From the NCBI GenBank assembly GCA_030427385.1, contig JAUHWR010000001.1, positions 1,670,042 to 1,734,041 of the forward strand: 64,000 bases of DNA, in the 5' to 3' direction. The stretch's first letter is position 1; every line of letters starts with the position of its first letter. The stretch comes from Alphaproteobacteria bacterium. GTDB lineage: Bacteria; Pseudomonadota; Alphaproteobacteria; Micavibrionales; Micavibrionaceae. The notes under the pieces are model-generated. The model made no database searches, was not told the origin of the DNA, and saw only the letters and a program-made list of their open reading frames with translations. The position numbers were made by a program, and so were the translations under genes. Positions 55,208 through 63,651 of the stretch are shown in pieces.

Positions 55208-57058
55208 ATGAATAATTTTGAAAGCTTTGGTCTGTCCGATGACCTGAATAAATCCCTTGCAAAAATGGAATATACCACCCCAACGCCCATTCAGGCGCAG
55301 GCAATTCCGATGGCAATGAAAGGCCGCGATATCCTTGGTTCCGCACAAACCGGCACCGGCAAAACCGCAGCATTTAGTATCCCTCTGGTTGAGAGTTTGA
55401 TGAATAATCCCATGGCATCTGCCTTGGTTTTGACCCCTACGCGGGAACTGGCAAAGCAAGTTTTAGATGTTATTAAACAACTGGTTCATCACCGCAAAGA
55501 TTTAAAAACTGCCTTTATTATCGGCGGCGATTCCATGGGCAAGCAGCTGGCACAACTTAATGGCGGCGCGCGCATTGTTGTGGGGACACCGGGGCGCGTG
55601 AATGACCATTTGCGCCGTGGCTCGCTCAATTTAAAAAATACCGGTTTTCTGGTTTTGGATGAAACGGACCGTATGCTGGATATGGGCTTTGGCGTGCAAT
55701 TGGATGAAATTGCGAAATTCCTCCCCAAGGAACGCCAAACGCTAATGTTCTCTGCAACATTACCGCACGGTATCGTAAAGCTATCAGAAAAATACCTAGC
55801 GAATGCCGAGCGCATTTCCATGGGTGACACCAATGTTGTTGCGCCAAAAATTAAACAAGAAGTCATGCGTATTGAACAACCGCAAAAATATACAGAATTG
55901 GTAAACCAATTAACCGAACGCACAGGATCTGTCATCGTCTTTGTAAAAACAAAACATGGCGCGGATAAAATGGCGCGTAATTTGCGCAAAGACGGCTTTG
56001 AATCCGATGCCCTGCACGGCGATTTGCGCCAGAATAAACGCGACAAAGTCATGAATAATTTCCGCAATATGAAATTCCGCATTTTGGTGGCAACTGACAT
56101 CGCATCACGCGGTTTGGACGTCCCCCATATTGAGCACGTCATAAACTTTGATTTGCCGCAAGTGCCGGAGGATTACATTCACCGTATGGGCCGCACAGCC
56201 CGTGCCGGCGCCGAAGGCTCGGCTCTTTGCTTTGTCGCATCTCACGATGCACACCTTTGGAATGCGATTGAATGCCTACTCGACCCCAGCATTAAACGTC
56301 AGGGCGGCCCACAAGGACGCGGCAGAGGCGGTAATCGCTCAAACGGCGGCAAAGGACGCGGCGGCAAACCATTCGGCGCAAAACGTCCTGATTTTAAGGG
56401 CGGCAATCGCCCCAGCTTCCGCTCGGACAAACCCGCAGGCGGACGTAATGACAATAGAGGCGATAGAAACGAGAGAAATGATCGTCCTAATCGTGACAAT
56501 CGTTCCGAAAAAACGGCACATTTTAACCGTGATGATCGCGGCCCCCGCGAAGAACGCTCATATAACAATGATCGTCCAAAATCAAATTACAACGACAGAT
56601 CAAATAACGATCGCCCGAAACGAGATTTTAAATCTGACCGTCCTAAATTTGATCGTGATAATCGTCCGAACCGTGACTTCAAATCGGATCGCCCTCAATC
56701 TGACCGTCCACGCTCAGATCGCGGCGATGCCAATGGCAATGTACGTTACGAGAAAAAAGGCGGATATAACGATAATCGTAATGATAACCGCAAATCGGAA
56801 TTTGCCAGCAATAAGAAACCATCTTTTGCAAAAGATGATCGCGGCGGGTTTAAAGACGGTGCCAAATCCGGCTTTAAAAAGAGAGACGGCGGATCAAATT
56901 TTGGCAAGCCGGCAGGAAACAAATCTGACGATACACGCGGCAGATCAAATTTCAAATCCGGCGAGAAATCTGGCAACAAATATGCCGGAAAACCTTCTGG
57001 TGGAAATGATACCAGAGGTCGTTTTAAAAACCGCCCCTCCAAAAATAATGCTGCATAG
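55208..57058 (+). CDS. DEAD-box RNA helicase (RhlE-like) with long basic/acidic tail
   Basis: A 616-residue helicase. Motifs: Q motif TPTPIQAQAIP, Walker A AQTGTGKT at 46-53, motif II VLDETDRM (DETD form), SAT (MFSATLPHG), and HRMGRTARAG. The core ends near 365; then about 250 residues of low complexity rich in Arg, Gly, Asn, Asp and Ser with repeats such as SDRPxxDRxx. Such RGG/RDN tails bind RNA. It probably unwinds structured RNA, with ribosome or degradosome roles. The long leader suggests cold control. Confidence 0.9.
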   Translation: MNNFESFGLSDDLNKSLAKMEYTTPTPIQAQAIPMAMKGRDILGSAQTGTGKTAAFSIPLVESLMNNPMASALVLTPTRELAKQVLDVIKQLVHHRKDLKTAFIIGGDSMGKQLAQLNGGARIVVGTPGRVNDHLRRGSLNLKNTGFLVLDETDRMLDMGFGVQLDEIAKFLPKERQTLMFSATLPHGIVKLSEKYLANAERISMGDTNVVAPKIKQEVMRIEQPQKYTELVNQLTERTGSVIVFVKTKHGADKMARNLRKDGFESDALHGDLRQNKRDKVMNNFRNMKFRILVATDIASRGLDVPHIEHVINFDLPQVPEDYIHRMGRTARAGAEGSALCFVASHDAHLWNAIECLLDPSIKRQGGPQGRGRGGNRSNGGKGRGGKPFGAKRPDFKGGNRPSFRSDKPAGGRNDNRGDRNERNDRPNRDNRSEKTAHFNRDDRGPREERSYNNDRPKSNYNDRSNNDRPKRDFKSDRPKFDRDNRPNRDFKSDRPQSDRPRSDRGDANGNVRYEKKGGYNDNRNDNRKSEFASNKKPSFAKDDRGGFKDGAKSGFKKRDGGSNFGKPAGNKSDDTRGRSNFKSGEKSGNKYAGKPSGGNDTRGRFKNRPSKNNAA

Positions 57059-57080
57059 TTTCAAAAATTTTGCTGCACAA

Positions 57081-57108
57081 AAAACCCGCCAAATGGCGGG
57101 TTTTTTTT
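57081..57108 (+). terminator. Terminator after the helicase gene
   Basis: Stem AAAACCCGCC / GGCGGGTTTT with an AAAT loop, followed by eight T. It sits just before the 3' end of the minus-strand tRNA-Thr and may work in both directions. Confidence 0.9.
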
Positions 57109-57109
57109 A

Positions 57110-57184
57110 TGGTGCCGCAGAGGTGATTTGAACACCCGACCCATGCTTTACGAAAGCATTGCTCTACCCCTGAGCTACTGCGGC
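57110..57184 (-). tRNA. tRNA-Thr (anticodon CGT)
   Basis: Cloverleaf on the minus strand: acceptor GCCGCAG / CTGCGGC, anticodon arm ATGCT-TTCGTAA-AGCAT with CGT, T-loop GTGTTCAAATCAC, encoded CCA at 57110-57112. Confidence 0.93.
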
Positions 57185-57257
57185 GCACAACAATATTTAC
57201 TCGTTATTAATATTCAAAATATAATATAATGAACATATTAAATATAGAGGAAAAAAT

Positions 57258-57467
57258 ATGGCAAAAAATTCATTTACAGGCGCAACCAGAACCCCAACAG
57301 AAACAGAAGCAGCTCAAATCGAACAAGCCGCAAAAAGACTAGGTTTACCAGCAGGAAACCACCGGGTCATAATCGATGATTCATATGGGGGAAGTGAAGC
57401 TTTCGGTTATGAAAGATTTTCAACAAATACCAAGTCAAGTGACGAGCCAGATCCTCTGCCCATTTAA
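57258..57467 (+). CDS. Small hypothetical protein
   Basis: A 69-residue hydrophilic protein preceded by AGAGGAA. Residues ETEAAQIEQAAKRLGLPAGN suggest a short helix-loop; the C-terminus is Ser/Asp-rich and disordered-looking. No family recognised. It lies alone between tRNA-Thr and ffs, AT-richer than both. Confidence 0.5.
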   Translation: MAKNSFTGATRTPTETEAAQIEQAAKRLGLPAGNHRVIIDDSYGGSEAFGYERFSTNTKSSDEPDPLPI

Positions 57468-57475
57468 TCAAACAC

Positions 57476-57504
57476 TTGATTTTTCCGAGACCAATCTATA
57501 TAGA
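57476..57504 (+). promoter_or_regulatory. Promoter of the SRP RNA gene
   Basis: TTGATT at 57476-57481 and TATAGA at 57499-57504 with a 17-base spacer place a start at about 57511, which agrees with the first base of the SRP RNA end stem. Confidence 0.6.
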
Positions 57505-57511
57505 TGATCTC

Positions 57512-57603
57512 GGAAAGTCGGTGCGGGCGAAGATTTCGCCAACCCGGTCAGGGCCGAAAGGCAGCAGCCGCAACGAATTTCATCGGGTCGTATCCGGCTT
57601 TCC
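57512..57603 (+). ncRNA. ffs: 4.5S-type SRP RNA
   Basis: A 92-base RNA with the signature apical loop and asymmetric bulge GGTCAGGGCCGAAAGGCAGCAGCC-like core at 57545-57568 (written as position only beyond 20 bases), and terminal pairing GGAAAGTCGG (57512-57521) with CCGGCTTTCC (57594-57603). It binds Ffh for co-translational targeting. ffs followed by dnaX-ybaB is a common bacterial neighbourhood. Confidence 0.9.
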
Positions 57604-57685
57604 ACTTTCTTATTTTTCCAAATACCCACTCTTTCAGTGAACTTTATTTGCCATCCGCACAGAATCGCTTTAAATCTAGTACGAT

Positions 57686-59335
57686 ATGGCAGATGAAAAA
57701 CAGCAACCTTATCGCGTTTTAGCGCGCAAATATCGCTCCCAATCCTTTTCCGAACTGATCGGGCAAGAGGCTCTGGTGCAGACCTTGACCAATGCCATAG
57801 ATTCCAACCGCATTGCCCAAGCTTATATGTTAACCGGAATTCGCGGCGTTGGAAAAACATCAACCGCCCGTTTGATTGCCAAGGCGTTGAATTATAAAGA
57901 TGGCCCAACCGCAGGGCCAACGGATGATTGCCCAATCTGTAAAGCTATTACCGAAGACCGCCACCCCGATATTCTGGAGATGGACGCCGCCAGCCATACC
58001 GGCGTCGATGATATCCGCGAGATTATCGACGGCGTGCGCTATGCCCCTTCCGAGGCACGCTATAAAGTTTATATCATCGATGAAGTGCATATGCTGTCTA
58101 AAAACGCATTTAACGCGCTACTTAAAACGCTGGAGGAGCCACCCCCGCATGTGGTGTTTATCTTTGCAACCACTGAAATCCGTAAGGTACCAATAACTAT
58201 CCTTTCCCGTTGCCAGCGATTTGATTTACGCCGTATAGACCAGCCAACCTTGCAAGAACATTACAAAAAGATAGCTGATTTAGAAAAAGTAGAGACCGAA
58301 GAAGACGCCCTAGCCATGATAGCGCGCGCGGCAGACGGATCGGTACGTGACGGGCTTTCCCTCCTCGATCAGGCAATTGCCATGTCTGACGGCAAAGTAA
58401 CCGCCACGCAGGTGCGTGACATGTTGGGGCTCGCCGATCAATCCCGTACGCTTGATCTGCTAAAACATATATTTTCCGGTGACGTACAGGCGGCACTTGA
58501 AATAAGTGATGATCTCTATAAAAGCGGCTCACAGGCGGGTGTGATAGCAGAGGATTTACTTGCTCTTATCCATGCCATGACCCGCATCCGTGCCATTGGT
58601 CGTGATGACACCTTAAGCGATATCTCGACAGATACTGCCGCCGCACTGGAAACTATGGCGGGGGATCTTTCGATGCCGTCCTTGGCACGTGGCTGGCAGA
58701 TTGTCTTAAAAGGTATCGGCGAAATTCACCATGCCCCTAAAGCGCAAACCGCCTTGGAAATGCTGATTATTCGCCTTTGTTACACATCAGATCTCCCTGA
58801 TCCTGCGGAGCTATTTAAAAAATTAAAAAACAGCCCTACCCCGCCCGCAACGACAACAGGCGTACACCTTGCCGCTGAAACACAAACGCAAGGACAGCCC
58901 GTCGCAAGAGCCTCGCAAGGTGAAACAATCATGCAGGCGCTACCACAGGCCGCGCCAATGACAACACCGCAAAAATTGGAAGACATAGTCGCCCTGCTTG
59001 AGCAAAACGGCAAATTTCAGTTGGCATCACAAGTCACGCAATATGTACAGCTCATCCGCCTCGAAGGCGTACAGATAGAATTCGCCTTGGCACCCGCCGC
59101 GCCCAATACATTGCCCAATGATTTAACACAAAATTTACGCGCGCTAACGGGTAATCGCTGGATTATTATTGTATCCGATGCCAATCCACGTACACAAAAT
59201 ACCCTTGCCGCTCAGCGCGAACAAAAAATTACCGACGAAATCAATCTGGCTAAACAAGATCCTTTCCTGAAAGAAGTCTTGCAGATTTTCCCCGAAGCTG
59301 AAATAACACGTATCTACCATAAGAAAGAGGAGTAA
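57686..59335 (+). CDS. dnaX: DNA polymerase III tau subunit (with possible gamma product)
   Basis: DnaX, 549 residues, clamp-loader ATPase. Walker A GIRGVGKT at 51-58, Walker B with IIDEVHMLS, SRC-motif ILSRCQRFDLRRI. The zinc segment has DDCPICKAI with only two of the usual four cysteines. A canonical slippery heptamer A AAA AAC occurs at 58825-58831 (codon 380-382), and a -1 shift would stop at 58876-58878 giving about 397 residues, like E. coli gamma. The Pro/Ala-rich linker follows, then the tau C-terminal domain. Confidence 0.95.
   Translation: MADEKQQPYRVLARKYRSQSFSELIGQEALVQTLTNAIDSNRIAQAYMLTGIRGVGKTSTARLIAKALNYKDGPTAGPTDDCPICKAITEDRHPDILEMDAASHTGVDDIREIIDGVRYAPSEARYKVYIIDEVHMLSKNAFNALLKTLEEPPPHVVFIFATTEIRKVPITILSRCQRFDLRRIDQPTLQEHYKKIADLEKVETEEDALAMIARAADGSVRDGLSLLDQAIAMSDGKVTATQVRDMLGLADQSRTLDLLKHIFSGDVQAALEISDDLYKSGSQAGVIAEDLLALIHAMTRIRAIGRDDTLSDISTDTAAALETMAGDLSMPSLARGWQIVLKGIGEIHHAPKAQTALEMLIIRLCYTSDLPDPAELFKKLKNSPTPPATTTGVHLAAETQTQGQPVARASQGETIMQALPQAAPMTTPQKLEDIVALLEQNGKFQLASQVTQYVQLIRLEGVQIEFALAPAAPNTLPNDLTQNLRALTGNRWIIIVSDANPRTQNTLAAQREQKITDEINLAKQDPFLKEVLQIFPEAEITRIYHKKEE
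58825..58878 (+). promoter_or_regulatory. Candidate -1 programmed frameshift site in dnaX
   Basis: Heptamer A AAA AAC in the zero frame TTA AAA AAC, with GGAG 14 bases upstream (58807-58810) as a possible internal Shine-Dalgarno. In the -1 frame translation ends at TGA 58876-58878 after 15 more residues. The upstream AT run TTTAAAAAATTAAAAAA could also cause transcriptional slippage. Confidence 0.55.
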
Positions 59336-59337
59336 CC

Positions 59338-59658
59338 ATGGATATTCAACAAATCATGCAACAGGCCCAGGCAATGCAAACCAAAATGCAGTCCCTACAG
59401 GAAGAATTGGGTGAAACCGAAACCACAGGCACATCCGGCGGCGGTATGGTGTCTGTACGTGCCACCTGCAAAGGTGAGATCCGTCAGATCAATATTGATG
59501 ACAGTCTGATGAAAGTTGAAGAAAAGGACATGTTAGAGGATTTATTAAAGGCCGCTTTGAATGATGCAAAGAAAAACGCTGATTCCTTACTTGCCGAGCG
59601 GACACAAGCTATGATGAAAGAGCTTGGACTACCTGCCAACTCACAACTTCCGTTTTAA
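59338..59658 (+). CDS. ybaB: YbaB/EbfC nucleoid-associated protein
   Basis: A 106-residue YbaB/EbfC family DNA-binding protein that forms dimers on the nucleoid. MQQAQAMQTKMQSLQEELGE helix, then GGGMVSVRATCKGEIRQINID and the conserved LEDLLKAALNDAKK helix. It begins 2 bases after the dnaX stop, the usual dnaX-ybaB pair. recR, often third, is replaced by xth here. Confidence 0.94.
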   Translation: MDIQQIMQQAQAMQTKMQSLQEELGETETTGTSGGGMVSVRATCKGEIRQINIDDSLMKVEEKDMLEDLLKAALNDAKKNADSLLAERTQAMMKELGLPANSQLPF

Positions 59659-59661
59659 GTT

Positions 59662-60459
59662 TTGCGTCTTCTTACTTGGAATATTAACTCCGTACGTCTG
59701 CGCTTGCCGTTGCTCGAACAACTCGCCGCGCAGACTGAGGCTGATATCATTTGTCTTCAGGAAACCAAATGCCCCGATGAGTTATTCCCCCTTGATGCCC
59801 TTATAGCGCTGGGATATAAGCACATTCATCTATGGGGTCAGAAAAGCTATAACGGACAGGCAATCTTATCTAAACACCCCTTTACTCTGCCCATGACGTA
59901 CACGCGATGCGGGCAAGATGATTGCCGCCATATTTCGGTAAAATTTGATGCCTTTGAGCTGCATAACCTTTACATCCCTGCCGGCGGCTCCGGCGGTGAT
60001 CCCCCCGATCCGCAAATCAATCCGAAATTTCAACATAAGCTGGATTTTGTCGATGAAATGAGCGCTTGGCTATCGGACACGTACACCTCTGATACACCCT
60101 TGATTATGCTCGGTGATTTTAATATCGCCCCCTATGAGAATGACGTCTGGTCACATAAACAGCTTCTCAAAGCCATTTCCCATACGCCCCCTGAAACTAC
60201 GCGTTTGGAGGCGATGCGTACGTCCCTTAACTGGACGGATACACGCGCGCACTTTATTCCTTTGGATCAAAAATCATATAGCTGGTGGTCATACCGCAGC
60301 CCGGATTGGACAAAAAATAACCGCGGTCGCCGCCTCGATCACATATGGGTGACACCGCCATTAACAAAGGCATTACAGGATTTTAACATTTTAACCGATT
60401 ACCGCAGCGCCGAAAAACCCAGTGATCATGTACCTGTCATATTAGACCTTAAAATATAA
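59662..60459 (+). CDS. xth: Exonuclease III-type AP endonuclease
   Basis: XthA-like, 265 residues, cleaves DNA 5' to abasic sites and trims 3' ends. The TTG at 59662 gives the canonical MRLLTWNINSVR start; no ATG fits. Metal-binding ICLQETKC, LGDFNIAP, RRLDHIWV and SDHVPVILDL close the active site. It follows ybaB after 3 bases and overlaps the convergent DUF1223 gene by 11 bases. Confidence 0.92.
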   Translation: MRLLTWNINSVRLRLPLLEQLAAQTEADIICLQETKCPDELFPLDALIALGYKHIHLWGQKSYNGQAILSKHPFTLPMTYTRCGQDDCRHISVKFDAFELHNLYIPAGGSGGDPPDPQINPKFQHKLDFVDEMSAWLSDTYTSDTPLIMLGDFNIAPYENDVWSHKQLLKAISHTPPETTRLEAMRTSLNWTDTRAHFIPLDQKSYSWWSYRSPDWTKNNRGRRLDHIWVTPPLTKALQDFNILTDYRSAEKPSDHVPVILDLKI

Positions 60460-61162
60460 GCCGTCCCGCGGCAACCATATGCCCCGATGCTTTGTTTTGC
60501 GCCAGAATAACAACCTGATCCGCATCTTTTTTAATATTCCCCATATTAAATGCCACGAAACTTGCCGCACCATTCCAATCGGATAATTGCCTGATATCAC
60601 GCACTATATTTCTATATGTCACTGTACGTCCCTGATTTTCACCGCTGGCGATATTTTCTACATGTTTATTTTTCACGCCCATCATAAATACTTCAAATGG
60701 GCCGCCTGATAAATTTGGCATAGTCACCTCAAGAATATCATCGCCGGATTGAGCCAATGTAATGACAGGAATACCGTTCTTAGAAAACGTAGAAATTGCA
60801 TTGATAACCTTAACTTTATCACTACCAATCATCTCCGCCTGACCATTGATAATAAGTTGCGGCGTGTAAATGCGCGAGCTTCCTTTAATATTATCGCCAT
60901 AATCTCTCTGGCGAGACGTACAGAATTTTTTTGATAACGTATCTTTCCAATCCAAATGATCCCAATAGGTCACATGACAGCTCAGCGCGATCACATTGCT
61001 ATTTTTTGCAATCTTATCCAATACCTCGTCTGCGGCGGGGCAAAAGGCGCAGCTTTGGCTGGTAAACAATTCCGCCACGACAAATCCGGCTGTACGCTCC
61101 TGAGCGCGGGTATCAGATCCACAGATCATGAAAGTTAACAATATTAATAAATATACTCGCAT
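60449..61162 (-). CDS. DUF1223 family thioredoxin-like secreted protein
   Basis: A 237-residue protein. Signal peptide MRVYLLILLTFMICG (cleavage near DTRAQ), then VVAELFTSQSCAFCPAADEV, a thioredoxin-like CAFC motif, and HVTYWDHLDWKDTL, IYTPQLIINGQAEMIGS, both DUF1223 marks. Periplasmic redox function is inferred. It is divergent from pheT. Confidence 0.88.
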   Translation of the reverse strand: MRVYLLILLTFMICGSDTRAQERTAGFVVAELFTSQSCAFCPAADEVLDKIAKNSNVIALSCHVTYWDHLDWKDTLSKKFCTSRQRDYGDNIKGSSRIYTPQLIINGQAEMIGSDKVKVINAISTFSKNGIPVITLAQSGDDILEVTMPNLSGGPFEVFMMGVKNKHVENIASGENQGRTVTYRNIVRDIRQLSDWNGAASFVAFNMGNIKKDADQVVILAQNKASGHMVAAGRLIF

Positions 61163-61241
61163 TATCCCTCATTTGCCTTCGTTTTGAAGAATGTTGCAAA
61201 AATATGATGACGTGTCACGTATTTATCGGTAAAAAAGGAAC

Positions 61242-63650
61242 ATGAAATTTACATTGAACTGGCTTAAAGAATATCTGGATACTTCTGCAACCTTGGATGA
61301 AATTGCGGAAACTCTGACTAACATTGGTCTGGAGGTGGAAGAAATTGAGGATCCGGCGGCTAAATACGCGCCGTTTAAGTCCGCGCATGTTATCTCTGCT
61401 GAACCACATCCTGATGCTGACCGCCTGCGCGTTTGCAAAGTTGATACAGGAACTGAAATTATTCAGGTTGTCTGCGGCGCGCCAAATGCCAAAACAGGCA
61501 TGAAGGCCATTTTCGCTCCCGCGGGGTCGTACGTGCCGGGCACTGATCTTTTGTTAAAAAAAGGTATTATTCGTGGACAGGAATCAAATGGCATGCTCGT
61601 ATCCGAACGCGAAATGGGAATTTCCGATGAGCATGATGGCATAATCGAGCTGCCCGCCGATACAGAGATCGGTGTTCCCTTTGCCGATTTATATCATATG
61701 AATGATGTCATAATTGAAATCGGACTAACCCCGAACCGCGCAGATTGCGCGGGAATTTACGGTATTGCAAGAGATTTAGCCGCGGCTAATATTGGAACAC
61801 TAACACCAATCCCGCCTACTAAAATTAACGCAACTTACAAAAGCCCTGTCTCGGTTAGAATTGACCTTCCCGCCGATGCTAAAAACGCCTGTACGCACTT
61901 TACAGGACGTTACATTAAAGGCGTTAAAAACGGCCCATCCCCCAAATGGTTACAGCAAAAGTTAAAGGCCATAGGCCTCCGCCCCATCTCCATTTTGGTG
62001 GATATTACCAATTTGATGACGATCGGCTATAACCGCCCATTACATGTCTTTGATGCCGACAAATTAAAAGGGGACATCACTGTACGCCTCTCTAAAGGGG
62101 GGGAGTCCTTTGAGGCGCTTAACGATAAATCATATTCCCTTAATGATGATATGACGGTATTAACCGATGATAGCGGCGTTCTTGGACTTGGAGGAATTGT
62201 TGGCGGCACATCTACCGGCGTTGAAGATGAAACTATAAATGTATTTGTTGAATCAGCTTATTTCGATCCGATACGTACAGCGCGCACAGGACGGGACTTA
62301 CAAGTTAGTAGCGATGCCAGATATCGTTTTGAGCGTGGCATTGACCCCAATTTCACCAAAGATGGTTTGGATTTCGCGGTCAATTTAATCATCAAATTAT
62401 GCGGCGGTGAAGCCAGTGAATTAATTGAAGTCGGTACACCACCGACAATCTCAACCGAAATTGGCTATAACACATCAAGCGTTCAAAAATTGATCGGCAT
62501 AGATATTTCTCATAAAGAGCAAATACAAATCTTGCAAAGTTTAGGTTGCCACATCAAAGAAGGTGAAAATAATGACCTTCTTGTCACCACCCCATCTTGG
62601 CGCGGGGATATTATGTTACCGGAATGTCTGGTCGAAGAAATCATCCGTATTCACGGACTGGAACATATTCAAGCCTTGTCTGTTAAGGATTTAAATCCCG
62701 ACATTACCGCCGAAGAACCGCGCACACGTACACTTGCCCGCGCGGCACGTACCGCCCTTATCAGTCATGGCTTTGACGAATGTGTAACATGGTCATTTCT
62801 ACCTAAACACATTGCTGATTTTTTCGGTGCGAATGACAATAGCGCTCTGACCTTATCTAACCCGATCAGTAGCGATCTTGATCAAATGCGCCCCAGCATT
62901 CTACCTAATTTAATGATGGCGGCGCGGGATAACGGCCGTAAAGGATTTGAGCAAAATACATTATTTGAAATCGGCCCCATCTTTAATTCCCCGCAGCATG
63001 ATGGACAAAACTGGGTCTGTACGCTTCTAAGAAGCGGTATGAAGAACGACAAACATTGGAGCGACCCAAAAGCCCATAGCGCCGTTGATTTATATCAAAT
63101 CAAACAAGACGTACAGGCCGCATTATCAGCCTGCGGCGCGCCGGAAATTTTACAAGTTACACGTGATGCGCCGGGGCATTACCATCCCGGGCGCTCGGCA
63201 TGCTTACGTCTGGGGAAAACTATTTTGGCCTGTTTTGGCGAGCTTCACCCCGCCGTTTTAGAAGATATGGATATTGAAATGCCCATGGTTGGCGCAGAAA
63301 TTTATTTGCAAAATATCCCAACCCCACGTCAGAAAAACAGCACCGCCAAACCTTTGCTTAAAATATCTCCATTCCAACCAGTTAAGCGCGATTTTGCATT
63401 CATTCTGGATGAGGGCGTAGAGGTTGAGAACATAATCCGCGCGGTTAATTCCACCGATAAACAAATGATTTCCGGCGTGAATATCTTTGACATTTATCAA
63501 GGCAAAAATATGGAAGAGGGTAAAAAATCTGTCGCCTTCAGCGTCACCTTCCAGCCCGAACGTACACTTACCGACGCAGAAATTGAAGGATTAAGCCAGA
63601 AAATCATCAATACCATCCAGCAAAAAACCGGCGGCACGTTAAGGGGATAA
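61242..63650 (+). CDS. pheT: Phenylalanyl-tRNA synthetase beta subunit
   Basis: PheT, 802 residues. MKFTLNWLKEYLDTS start, tRNA-binding OB domain (about 40-150) with PHPDADRLRVCKVDTG and VVCGAPNAK, GLTPNRADC, B3/4 editing region with RYIKGVKNGPSPKWL, B5 and the catalytic-like core, then C-terminal FDX-ACB domain ending KTGGTLRG. Unlike the usual pheST operon, no pheS precedes it; DUF1223 lies upstream on the other strand. A short palindrome ACGTGTCACGT is at 61210-61220 upstream. Confidence 0.96.
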   Translation: MKFTLNWLKEYLDTSATLDEIAETLTNIGLEVEEIEDPAAKYAPFKSAHVISAEPHPDADRLRVCKVDTGTEIIQVVCGAPNAKTGMKAIFAPAGSYVPGTDLLLKKGIIRGQESNGMLVSEREMGISDEHDGIIELPADTEIGVPFADLYHMNDVIIEIGLTPNRADCAGIYGIARDLAAANIGTLTPIPPTKINATYKSPVSVRIDLPADAKNACTHFTGRYIKGVKNGPSPKWLQQKLKAIGLRPISILVDITNLMTIGYNRPLHVFDADKLKGDITVRLSKGGESFEALNDKSYSLNDDMTVLTDDSGVLGLGGIVGGTSTGVEDETINVFVESAYFDPIRTARTGRDLQVSSDARYRFERGIDPNFTKDGLDFAVNLIIKLCGGEASELIEVGTPPTISTEIGYNTSSVQKLIGIDISHKEQIQILQSLGCHIKEGENNDLLVTTPSWRGDIMLPECLVEEIIRIHGLEHIQALSVKDLNPDITAEEPRTRTLARAARTALISHGFDECVTWSFLPKHIADFFGANDNSALTLSNPISSDLDQMRPSILPNLMMAARDNGRKGFEQNTLFEIGPIFNSPQHDGQNWVCTLLRSGMKNDKHWSDPKAHSAVDLYQIKQDVQAALSACGAPEILQVTRDAPGHYHPGRSACLRLGKTILACFGELHPAVLEDMDIEMPMVGAEIYLQNIPTPRQKNSTAKPLLKISPFQPVKRDFAFILDEGVEVENIIRAVNSTDKQMISGVNIFDIYQGKNMEEGKKSVAFSVTFQPERTLTDAEIEGLSQKIINTIQQKTGGTLRG

Positions 63651-63651
63651 T

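Noticed and set aside
55489-56142. 217-codon minus-strand frame antisense to the helicase core
   Set aside because: Composition is a mirror of the real frame, no ribosome site and no motif.
56400-56760. Direct repeats resembling a CRISPR array
   Set aside because: The repeats are imperfect, in-frame coding repeats of the helicase tail with no regular spacers. No CRISPR array was seen in the window.
56148-57131. 327-codon plus-strand frame over the helicase tail
   Set aside because: It is an out-of-frame shadow of the low-complexity helicase tail; the helicase frame is clearly coding.
57468-57935. 155-codon minus-strand frame over the ffs region and the dnaX start
   Set aside because: It would cover the SRP RNA and is antisense to a conserved gene, with no motif.
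61210-61220. Palindrome ACGTGTCACGT upstream of pheT
   Set aside because: Only 5-bp half sites; too short to claim an operator without further copies.
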